Shown here piece by piece: positions 43,599 to 50,790 of a DNA stretch of 64,000 nt (position 1 is its first letter; each line of letters opens with the position of its first letter). The translations under genes were made by a program, and so were the position numbers. Source of the stretch: Amorphoplanes digitatis (lineage in GTDB: Bacteria; Actinomycetota; Actinomycetes; Mycobacteriales; Micromonosporaceae); assembly GCF_014205335.1 (NCBI RefSeq), contig NZ_JACHNH010000001.1:4520501-4584500 (forward strand). The letters run 5' to 3'. The notes below the pieces were generated by a model. It made no database searches. It was not told the DNA's origin and was given only the letters and a program-made list of their open reading frames with translations.

Positions 43599-44612
43599 TC
43601 AGCTCGTGCGTCTGGTCACGAGGCGCTGAAGGACGATGAAGGCGAAGAGCAGGACGCCGATCACGATCTTCGTCCACCAGGAACTGAGATCGCCCTGGAA
43701 CGCGATGATGGTCTGGATCATGCCGAGCACCATCACGCCGAGGACCGTGCCGAGCAGGTAGCCGGACCCGCCGGTCAGGATCGTGCCGCCGATGACGACG
43801 GCCGCGATGGCGTCCAGCTCCATGCCCTGTGCGTGCAGGCTGTAGCCGGAGAGCATGTAGAAGCTGAGCAGCACCCCGCCCAGCGAGGAGCAGAACCCGC
43901 TGACGGTGTAGACGGCGATCCGGGTACGGCCCACCGGCAGGCCCATCAGCAGCGCCGAGTCGGCGTTGCCGCCGATCGCGTACACGGTGCGGCCGAAGCG
44001 CGTGTACGCCAGCACGTAGGCGCCGATCAGCACCACCACCAGGGCGATCACCACGCTTGTCGAGATGAAGATGCCGGGCGCGAACCGGATCCGCTCCTGC
44101 GCCATCGCCGTCCAGAACGGGTCGGTGATCGGGATGGAGTTGCGGTTGATCAGCAGCGCCAGCCCGCGGGCCAGGAACATGCCGGCGAGCGTGGCGATGA
44201 ACGGCTCCACCTTGAAGTAGTGGATGACCGCGCCCATGCCCAGCCCCATCGACGTGCCCATGAGCAGCACCAGGGGCAGCACCACGGCCGCGGGCCAGCC
44301 GGCGTCCAGCAGCGTGGCGGCGAGCACGGTGGTCAGGGCGACCACCGCGCCCACCGAGAGGTCGATGCCGCCGGTGAGGATCACGAACGTCATCCCCGCG
44401 GCCACGACCAGCAGGAACGCGTTGTCGACGAAGATGTTCAGGAAGACCTGTGCGTCGGAGAAGTTGTCGTAGTTGGCCACGCCCAGGCCGTACATGAAGG
44501 CGAGCAGGCCCAGGGTGGCAAGGACCGGGATGTGCCGCCGGTCGAGCCCGCGCCGCCGGCGCGGCGTGACCGCGGCGGTCTCGGGCTGGGGCGGCGCGCT
44601 GATGTCGATCAT
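43599..44612 (-). CDS. yjfF: Galactofuranose-type sugar ABC permease YjfF
   Basis: A 337-residue permease of the ribose/xylose/galactose branched family, with about eight to ten helices. The signatures are MTFVILTGGIDLSVGAVVALT and DAIAAVVIGGTILTGGSGYL. A start at 44612 (MIDISAPPQPETAAVTPRRR) overlaps the previous permease gene by 4 nt. It pairs with YtfT to form the channel. Confidence 0.88.
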   Translation of the reverse strand: MIDISAPPQPETAAVTPRRRRGLDRRHIPVLATLGLLAFMYGLGVANYDNFSDAQVFLNIFVDNAFLLVVAAGMTFVILTGGIDLSVGAVVALTTVLAATLLDAGWPAAVVLPLVLLMGTSMGLGMGAVIHYFKVEPFIATLAGMFLARGLALLINRNSIPITDPFWTAMAQERIRFAPGIFISTSVVIALVVVLIGAYVLAYTRFGRTVYAIGGNADSALLMGLPVGRTRIAVYTVSGFCSSLGGVLLSFYMLSGYSLHAQGMELDAIAAVVIGGTILTGGSGYLLGTVLGVMVLGMIQTIIAFQGDLSSWWTKIVIGVLLFAFIVLQRLVTRRTS

Positions 44613-45640
44613 GCGGAGACCTCGGCTGCGGGAGTGGCGGGAACGGCGGCGCGGCGGCGGAACACCGCGGCGCGGAAGGCGGCGGACTGGCTCAGGCAGA
44701 GCACGACGACCACGACGGCCTTGAACAGCAGCGTGGTCTCGGCCGGCACGCCGATGGTGTAGGTGGTGATGTCCAGCGCCGAGATCAGCACGGCGCCGAG
44801 CACGCTGCCCGCGATGGAGAACCGGCCGCCGGTCAGCGCGGTGCCGCCGATGACCACCGCCAGGATCGCGTCGAGCTCGATGAGGTTGCCGGCCGCGTTG
44901 CTGTCGGCGCTGGCCACGTTGGAGCTGAAGATCAGGCCCGCGATGCCGGCGCAGAACGCGGCGAAGACGTACACCGTGATCGTCAGCCCGCGCGCGCGGA
45001 TGCCGGCGAGCCGGCTCGCGGTCGGGCTCGCGCCGACGGACTCGATCAGCACGCCGAGCGCCGAGCGGCGTACCAGCAGCATCGCGGCCGCCACCACGAC
45101 CGCGACGATGATCACCGAGACCGGGATGCCGAGGAGGTAGCCGGCGCCGATCACCCGGTACGGCGCCGAGGTGACGTTGATGATCTGCCCGTCGGTGATC
45201 AGCTGGGCGATGCCGCGGCCGGCCACCATCAGGATCAGCGTCGCGATGATGGGCTGGATGCCGATCACCGAGACCAGCACGCCGTTCCAGACGCCGAGCA
45301 GCGCCGACAGGACCAGGGCGACGCCGACCGCGATCAGCACGCCGCCGACGCTGTTCTGGTTGGGCAGGTCGCCGATGATCAGGCAGGCGAGGGCGCCGGA
45401 GATCGCCATGATCGACCCCAGCGACAGGTCGATGCCGCCGGTGGCGATGACCATCGTCATGCCGAGCGCGACCAGGGCGAGGGGTGTCGCCGAGCGCAGG
45501 ATGTCGATGAGCGAGCCGTACAGGTGGCCGTCCTGGAGGGTGATGGTGAAGAACCGGGGCGCGAAGAAGACGTTGCTGGCCAGCAGCAGCACGAGGACGG
45601 CGGCGGGCCAGAACAGCCGGTGCCGGGTCAGGTTGCTCAC
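44609..45640 (-). CDS. ytfT: Galactofuranose-type sugar ABC permease YtfT
   Basis: A 343-residue permease, the first of the two. Its hallmark segments are MTMVIATGGIDLSLGSIMAISGALAC and ELDAILAVVIGGTALTGGRFSI. It begins MSNLTRHRLFWPAAVLVLLL and overlaps the ATPase gene by 4 nt. In E. coli the YtfT/YjfF pair imports galactofuranose; the same use is plausible here given the closeness of the binding protein. Confidence 0.88.
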   Translation of the reverse strand: MSNLTRHRLFWPAAVLVLLLASNVFFAPRFFTITLQDGHLYGSLIDILRSATPLALVALGMTMVIATGGIDLSLGSIMAISGALACLIIGDLPNQNSVGGVLIAVGVALVLSALLGVWNGVLVSVIGIQPIIATLILMVAGRGIAQLITDGQIINVTSAPYRVIGAGYLLGIPVSVIIVAVVVAAAMLLVRRSALGVLIESVGASPTASRLAGIRARGLTITVYVFAAFCAGIAGLIFSSNVASADSNAAGNLIELDAILAVVIGGTALTGGRFSIAGSVLGAVLISALDITTYTIGVPAETTLLFKAVVVVVLCLSQSAAFRAAVFRRRAAVPATPAAEVSA

Positions 45641-47160
45641 TGGTTCGCTCCGCTCGCGATGGCCTGCATGACTCTGTCGGCGTCGACGCCGCTGCCGGTG
45701 TTGTCGAGCTCCTCGACCAGGTGCCGCTCGCGCAGCACCTCGATCTTGTGGCTGAGCCGGAGCACCTCCTCGAGCTCGGCGCTGACGAACAGCACCGCCA
45801 TGCCACCGTCGGCGAGCTCGACCAGCAGCCGCTGGATCTCGGCCTTGGCGCCGACGTCGATGCCGCGGGTCGGCTCGTCCACGATGAGCAGCCGCGGCTC
45901 GGTGATCAGCCAGCGGGCCAGCAGCACCTTCTGCTGGTTGCCGCCGGACAGGTCGCGGACCGCGAGCTCCGGGTCGGCGGGCCGGATGCCCAGGGCCTCG
46001 ATGTAGCGGGCGACCAGTTCGTCCTGCTTGCGGCGGGGAATCGGCCGGGACCAGCCGCGGGCCGCCTGCATCGCCAGGATGATGTTCTCCCGGACGCTGA
46101 GTTCGGCGACGACGCCCTCGGTGCGGCGGTTCTCCGAGGAGAACGCGATGCCGTGCTGCATCGCCGCCCGCGGGGTGCGCAGGGTGACCGGGTTGCCGTC
46201 GATCTCCAGCCGGCCGTGATCGGCGCGGTCCGCGCCGAAGAGCAACCGCGCCATTTCGGTACGCCCGGAGCCGAGCAGCCCGGCCAGCCCGACGATCTCG
46301 CCGCCGCGCACGCTCAGGTCGAAGGGCGCGATCGCCCCGGTCCGGCCCAGCTGGTGCGCCTCGGCGATCGGCTCGGCGGGCGCGCCCGCGGCGATGGTGC
46401 GCGGCTCCTCCTCGAGCCGTTCGAGGACCGTCAGCTCCTTGCCGATCATCTTGGTGACCAGCTGCATCTGGGTCAGCTCGGCGGTGGGGTACTCGCCGAT
46501 CAGCCGGCCGTTGCGCAGCACGGTCATCCGGTCGGCGACGGCGTACACCTGGTCGAGGAAGTGCGAGATGAACAGGATCGCGACGCCGTCGCGCTTGAGC
46601 CGGCGCATCACCTCGAAGAGCCGTTCCACCTCGGAGGCGTCGAGGCTGGAGGTCGGCTCGTCCAGGATCAGCACCTTGGCGGAGACGTCGACGGCCCGGG
46701 CGATGGCGACCATCTGCTGGATGGCCAGCGAGTACGCGCTCAGCGGCGCGGTGACGTCGAGGTGCAGGTCGAGGCCCTCGAGCAGCGCGGCCGAGCGGCG
46801 GCGCATCTCGGCCCAGCGGATCTTGCCGAAGCGCCGGGGCTCGCGCCCGATGAAGATGTTCTCGGCCACCGAGAGGTTGGCGCAGAGGTTGACCTCCTGG
46901 TACACCGTGCTGATCCCGGCGTGCTGTGCCTGGAGCGGCCCGCCGAAGCGCACCGGGGCGCCGTCCAGCCGGATGTCGCCGGCGTCGATGCCGTAGACCC
47001 CGGTCAGCACCTTGATCAGCGTGGATTTGCCGGCGCCGTTCTCGCCCATCAGGGCGTGCACCTCGCCGGGCCGCAGGGAGAAGTCCACCCCGTCCAGGGC
47101 CACCACGCCCGGAAAGGCCTTGCGGATGCCGGTCATCTGCAGGATCGGCGGGTCACCCAT
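45637..47160 (-). CDS. ytfR: Sugar ABC importer double-domain ATPase YtfR
   Basis: A 507-residue ATPase with two nucleotide-binding domains, as in RbsA/YtfR. The N-terminal half has Walker A GENGAGKST and Walker B LILDEPTSSLD, and instead of the usual LSGGQ reads LSAYSLAIQQMVAIARA. The C-terminal half has a degenerate GLLGSGRTE P-loop and DLSGGNQQKVLLARWL with LLIVDEPTRGID. The ATG at 47160 follows AAGGAG at 6 nt. A 16-bp hairpin lies between it and the binding-protein gene. Confidence 0.9.
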   Translation of the reverse strand: MGDPPILQMTGIRKAFPGVVALDGVDFSLRPGEVHALMGENGAGKSTLIKVLTGVYGIDAGDIRLDGAPVRFGGPLQAQHAGISTVYQEVNLCANLSVAENIFIGREPRRFGKIRWAEMRRRSAALLEGLDLHLDVTAPLSAYSLAIQQMVAIARAVDVSAKVLILDEPTSSLDASEVERLFEVMRRLKRDGVAILFISHFLDQVYAVADRMTVLRNGRLIGEYPTAELTQMQLVTKMIGKELTVLERLEEEPRTIAAGAPAEPIAEAHQLGRTGAIAPFDLSVRGGEIVGLAGLLGSGRTEMARLLFGADRADHGRLEIDGNPVTLRTPRAAMQHGIAFSSENRRTEGVVAELSVRENIILAMQAARGWSRPIPRRKQDELVARYIEALGIRPADPELAVRDLSGGNQQKVLLARWLITEPRLLIVDEPTRGIDVGAKAEIQRLLVELADGGMAVLFVSAELEEVLRLSHKIEVLRERHLVEELDNTGSGVDADRVMQAIASGANQ

Positions 47161-47178
47161 CGTTCGCTCCTTCTGGGG

Positions 47179-47215
47179 CGGCACCGCCCCGGCCGGCGGG
47201 GCCGGGGCGGTGCCG
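47179..47215 (-). other. Intercistronic hairpin between ytfQ and ytfR
   Basis: A perfect 16-bp stem, cggcaccgccccggcc (47179-47194) with ggccggggcggtgccg (47200-47215), and a 5-nt loop. No T-run follows. Such hairpins after binding-protein genes commonly slow RNA decay or partly terminate transcription, so that the binding protein is made in excess. That role is an inference. Confidence 0.75.
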
Positions 47216-47290
47216 CGCTTGCGGTGTTTACGAGCAATTCTCAACCTGGCCTCGGGCCAGAGCTACCGCCCGGGCCACGTTGAAAACGGC

Positions 47291-48268
47291 TCAGTACTGC
47301 CGGGTGGGCAGGGCGGCCGTGGCCTGCTCCTGGTTGAACGTGGTCTCCTCGGTCAGCACCCGGGTCTCGATCGTCTCGCCGGCGTGGACCTTCTTGGCCA
47401 GGTCCATCAGCTGTGGGCCGAGCAGCGGGCTGCACTCCACAATGAAGTTGATCTTGCCCTGGGAGAGCGCGGTCATGCCGTCCTTGACCGCGTCCACCGT
47501 GATGATCTTGATGTCGGTGCCGGGCTTCTTGCCGGCCGCCTCGATCGCCTCGATCGCGCCGAGGCCCATGTCGTCGTTGTGCGCGTACAGCACGTCGATG
47601 TCCGGGTGCGCCTTCAGGAAGGCCTCCATGACCTCCTTGCCGTCGGTGCGGGTGAACTGCCCGGTCTGCGAGGCGATGACCTTGAACTTCGGGTCGGCCT
47701 TGATCACGTCGCCGAAGCCCTCCTTGCGGTCGTTGGCCGGCGCGGCACCGGGGGTGCCCTGGAGCTCCACGATGTTCACCGTGTCGGGCTTGCCCTCGTA
47801 CTCCTTGACCAGCCACTCGCCCGCCTTCTTGCCCTCGAGCACGAAGTCGGAGCCGATGAAGGTCTTGTAGAGGGTGGTGTCCGGCGTGTCGACGGCGCGG
47901 TCGGTCAGGATGACCGGGATGTTGGCGTCCTTGGCCTCCTTGAGCACGGGGCCCCAGCCGGACTCGACCACCGGCGAGAAGGCGATCACGTCGACGCGCT
48001 GGGTGATGAAGTTGCGGATCGCCTTGATCTGGTTCTCCTGCTTGCCCTGCGCGTCGAAGAACTTGAGTTCGATCCCGGCCTTGGCGGCCGAATCCTGGAT
48101 CGACTTCGTGTTCGCCGTGCGCCAGCCGCTCTCGGCGCCGACCTGGGCGAAGCCCATGACCAGCTTGTCGTCGCCGCCACCGCTGCCGGCGTCGTCGCCA
48201 CCACAGCCGGCGAGGGCGCCGAGCGCCAGCGCGCCGGCCAGGACCGCCGCGGACCATTTCTTGAGCAC
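47291..48268 (-). CDS. ytfQ: Galactofuranose-binding-type lipoprotein YtfQ
   Basis: A periplasmic-binding-protein-1 fold lipoprotein of about 325 residues. GTG 48268 (VLKKWSAAVLAGALALGALAGC) has GGAG 6 nt upstream and gives a clean lipobox; the in-frame ATG at 48289 does not. The mature sequence (MGFAQVGAESGWRTANTKSI, KQENQIKAIRNFITQ, PVVESGWGPVLKEAKDA, YAHNDDMGLGAIEAI) closely follows E. coli YtfQ in order and wording, which supports galactofuranose as the ligand. It is the first gene of the importer operon, and an operator-like site lies just before it. Confidence 0.88.
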   Translation of the reverse strand: MLKKWSAAVLAGALALGALAGCGGDDAGSGGGDDKLVMGFAQVGAESGWRTANTKSIQDSAAKAGIELKFFDAQGKQENQIKAIRNFITQRVDVIAFSPVVESGWGPVLKEAKDANIPVILTDRAVDTPDTTLYKTFIGSDFVLEGKKAGEWLVKEYEGKPDTVNIVELQGTPGAAPANDRKEGFGDVIKADPKFKVIASQTGQFTRTDGKEVMEAFLKAHPDIDVLYAHNDDMGLGAIEAIEAAGKKPGTDIKIITVDAVKDGMTALSQGKINFIVECSPLLGPQLMDLAKKVHAGETIETRVLTEETTFNQEQATAALPTRQY

Positions 48269-48289
48269 AACGTCCTCCAGGTATCTCAC

Positions 48290-48305
48290 TTGTTAGCGTT
48301 CACAA
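48290..48305. promoter_or_regulatory. LacI-type operator-like site at ytfQ
   Basis: ttgttagcgttcacaa is an imperfect palindrome with a central CG, the form bound by LacI-family regulators. It lies 22 nt before the ytfQ GTG. A second copy with 13 of 16 identical bases lies at 48451-48466 on the same strand. Confidence 0.65.
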
Positions 48306-48450
48306 TCTGACCTGTGTGGTTGCCGGTGGATCTTCTTGAGGGAGGGGGGTCGGCGACCCCGCTACGTCGGGGATTGTGGCGGGCGGAGCTGCCTGACGAC
48401 GGCCTCTCTGCCGCGATGCAGTGGCTACCGTCACATGGTGCGTTTCAGGA

Positions 48451-48466
48451 GTGTTACCGTTCCCAA
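48451..48466. promoter_or_regulatory. Second operator-like site in the ytfQ-lacI interval
   Basis: gtgttaccgttcccaa matches the site at 48290-48305 at 13 of 16 positions. The sites are 161 bp apart, which would allow looping or separate control of the two divergent genes. The rest of the 339-nt interval (48269-48607) shows a small ggggtc/gacccc hairpin at 48346-48360 and no gene. Confidence 0.5.
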
Positions 48467-48567
48467 ACGCGGCGTCAAGAGACGGCCGCCGATTGACGCC
48501 ATAAAGCGTCAGACACGACGGCGACACCCAGGTCACGAGGACGGTTCGGAAACCTCGGAGACCTACA

Positions 48568-48583
48568 CTGTGGTCGACCACAG
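48568..48583. promoter_or_regulatory. 16-bp perfect palindrome before the lacI gene
   Basis: ctgtggtcgaccacag is fully symmetric and overlaps a possible -10 (TACACT, 48564-48569). It lies 25-40 nt before the GTG at 48608. A dimeric regulator, possibly not the LacI protein itself, could act here. Confidence 0.55.
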
Positions 48584-48607
48584 CGCCACAGCGACGGGGG
48601 GAACTGC

Positions 48608-49627
48608 GTGGCATCGAAGAAGCCGGTGGCGGTCATGCGGGACGTCGCCAAGCTCGCCGGCGTGTCGCATCAGACCGTGTCGCGGGTGCTCAACGAGCAC
48701 CCCAACGTCCGGCAGGAGACCAGGGAGCGCGTCCTCGAGGCGATGGAGTCGCTGGACTACCGCCGCAACCTGGCCGCACGGACCCTGGTCACCCGCCAGT
48801 CGCACACGCTGGGCATCATCGGCTTCGAGACCACCCTGTTCGGGCCGGCCTCCATGCTCTACGGCATCGAGGACGCCGCCCGCACCGCGGGATACCTGGT
48901 CAGCATCGCCATGGTGCGCAACCTCGACCAGCGACCGGTGCGCGAGGCGGTCGACCGGCTGCGCCAGCACGCGGTCGACGGGATCATCGCGATCGCGCCC
49001 AAGCCGGCCGTGACCAACGGCCTGCTCCAGGCCCCGTCGGATCTCTACTGTGTCGCGGTCGGCGGCGCCGGGGAGGCCGAGGCGGTGCCGACGGTACGCA
49101 TCGACAACGCCACCGGCGCCCGGCTCGCCACCGAGCACCTGCTCGCCCTCGGCCATCGCACGGTGCACCACGTCGCCGGGCCGGCGGACTGGCCGGAGGC
49201 GCAGGAGCGCATCACCGGCTGGCGCGACGCGCTGCAACGGGCCGGCGCCGAGGTGCCCCCGATCGTCCCGCAGTCCTGGAACGCCGAGTCGGGCTACCTC
49301 CAGGGCCAGCGGCTGGCCCGCGACGAGTCCGTGACGGCCGTCTTCTGCGCCAACGACCGGATCGCGCTGGGCGTGCTGCGCGCCCTGCACGAGGCCGGCC
49401 GCCGGGTGCCCGAGGAGGTCAGTGTCGTCGGATTCGACGACATGCCCGACTCGGGCTATTTCCTGCCGCCGCTGACCACCGTGCGGCAGGACTTCGCCGA
49501 GCTCGGCCGGCGCAGCCTCACCCTGCTGCTCGAGCACATGGCCGGACCGGATGACGCGGACTCCCCGGCACATGTCACGGTCACCCCCGAACTCGTCGTC
49601 CGCGGCAGCACCGCGGCACCACGGTAA
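48608..49627 (+). CDS. LacI-family regulator of the ytf-type importer
   Basis: A 339-residue LacI-family protein. The N-terminal helix-turn-helix is VAVMRDVAKLAGVSHQTVSRVLNEHPNVRQETRERVLEAM (residues 7-46), with the hinge YRRNLAARTLVTRQS. The ligand domain is of the periplasmic-binding type (GIIGFETTLFGPASMLYGIE ... VFCANDRIALGVLRALHEAG ... VVGFDDMPDSGYFLPPLTTV). It starts at a GTG. Divergence from ytfQ with shared operator-like sites makes it the likely local repressor, relieved by the imported sugar. Confidence 0.88.
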   Translation: MASKKPVAVMRDVAKLAGVSHQTVSRVLNEHPNVRQETRERVLEAMESLDYRRNLAARTLVTRQSHTLGIIGFETTLFGPASMLYGIEDAARTAGYLVSIAMVRNLDQRPVREAVDRLRQHAVDGIIAIAPKPAVTNGLLQAPSDLYCVAVGGAGEAEAVPTVRIDNATGARLATEHLLALGHRTVHHVAGPADWPEAQERITGWRDALQRAGAEVPPIVPQSWNAESGYLQGQRLARDESVTAVFCANDRIALGVLRALHEAGRRVPEEVSVVGFDDMPDSGYFLPPLTTVRQDFAELGRRSLTLLLEHMAGPDDADSPAHVTVTPELVVRGSTAAPR

Positions 49628-49628
49628 A

Positions 49629-49662
49629 GGGGCCCGGGAGCGCCCTATCGCTCCCGGGCCCC
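49629..49662. terminator. Bidirectional terminator hairpin between lacI and the AA10 gene
   Basis: A perfect 14-bp stem, ggggcccgggagcg (49629-49642) with cgctcccgggcccc (49649-49662), and a 6-nt loop, placed between two convergent genes. There is no strong T-run on either side, as is common for actinobacterial hairpin terminators. Confidence 0.85.
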
Positions 49663-49672
49663 GTTCCTCACC

Positions 49673-50779
49673 TCAGGGTGTGGTGCAGGTCAGGTTCTGC
49701 ACGGACGCCGGTGTGGTACCGGAGCCGAGGAACCCGAACGTGGCGTGGTTGCCGGCCGCGATCGTCCCGTTCCAGGACTCGTTCTTGACCGTGGCCAGTG
49801 AGCCGCTGCCGGTGTACTTGCCGCCCCACAGCTGGGTGACCGTCTGCGCACCGGGGAACGTCCATGACACCGTCCAGTTGTTCACGGGTGTCGAGCCGGC
49901 GTGCACCATCACCTCGCCCTGGAACCCGCCGTTCCAGGTGCCGGTGACCGAGTACATCGCGGAGCAGCCGCTGCCCGTCGGCGGACTGGTCGGCGGGCTG
50001 GTCGGTGGGCTGGTGGGCGGGCTGGTGGGCGGGGTCGTGGGCGGGGTGGTCGGCGTCGTCGTCGTGCCGCCGCCGAGACCGGTCACCTCGCCGTTGCCGC
50101 CGTCGAAGACCACGTCCGAGCAGCCGTAGAACGTCTCGGTGCTGTCCGAGCGCGACCAGACCGAGTAGATCAGGTGCCGGCCGCTCTTGCCCGACGGCAG
50201 GTTGCCGGTCCACGAGTACCGGCCGTCGTTGGTGCCCGGTCCGCCGACCGAGGTCGGGTTGACCACCTGGGAGAACGGCTGCGACTCGAGATCGCTCCAG
50301 GCGAGCGCCCGGGTCGGGCTCCAGCTGTCCTTGGTGATGTACAGCGAGAAGGTGCCGGGGTGCTTGGCCCAGTTGTTGTAGTCGAAGCGCATGCTCGCGC
50401 CCGACGTCAGGTGCGTGACCGGGAAGTCGTTCCGGGCCAGGTTGAAGCCGGTGAAGTTGTACGGCCCGCCGGTACCGCCGCTGCACAACTGCCCGTCCGG
50501 GATGAAGCCGGAGGTCCGGCCGGCACCGTCGGAGCGCAGCACGGCGAACCAGTTGTAGAGCGCCGTCACCCCGCTCTGCGCGACCGCCGCGGCACACGCC
50601 GCGTTCTTCGGCTCGATCGCGCCGGTCGCGGTGAGCCCGTCCTTCCAGCAGAAGTAGGTGCGGCTGCCGGGCGCCATCATGGCGCCGTGTGCCGAGGCCT
50701 CGCTCTGCAACACCGTGACCCCGACCCCGGTGGCCAGCAGAACGGCCGCCGCGTACAGGAAACTTCGTCTGCGTCTCAT
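49673..50779 (-). CDS. AA10 lytic polysaccharide monooxygenase with CBM2
   Basis: A 368-residue secreted copper enzyme. The signal peptide (1-30) ends ASA, so the mature protein begins at His31 (HGAMMAPGSRTYFCW), the N-terminal His of the copper brace. The second brace His is most likely in FPVTHLTSGAS. The AA10 domain runs to about 225. A Thr-Pro-Ser linker (TTPPTSPPTSPP type) connects to a CBM2 domain (about 265-368). It cleaves crystalline cellulose or chitin oxidatively; co-transcription with GH48 argues for cellulose. An AGAGGA site supports the ATG. It is the last gene of the operon. Confidence 0.93.
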   Translation of the reverse strand: MRRRRSFLYAAAVLLATGVGVTVLQSEASAHGAMMAPGSRTYFCWKDGLTATGAIEPKNAACAAAVAQSGVTALYNWFAVLRSDGAGRTSGFIPDGQLCSGGTGGPYNFTGFNLARNDFPVTHLTSGASMRFDYNNWAKHPGTFSLYITKDSWSPTRALAWSDLESQPFSQVVNPTSVGGPGTNDGRYSWTGNLPSGKSGRHLIYSVWSRSDSTETFYGCSDVVFDGGNGEVTGLGGGTTTTPTTPPTTPPTSPPTSPPTSPPTSPPTGSGCSAMYSVTGTWNGGFQGEVMVHAGSTPVNNWTVSWTFPGAQTVTQLWGGKYTGSGSLATVKNESWNGTIAAGNHATFGFLGSGTTPASVQNLTCTTP

Positions 50780-50790
50780 GACAATTCCTC

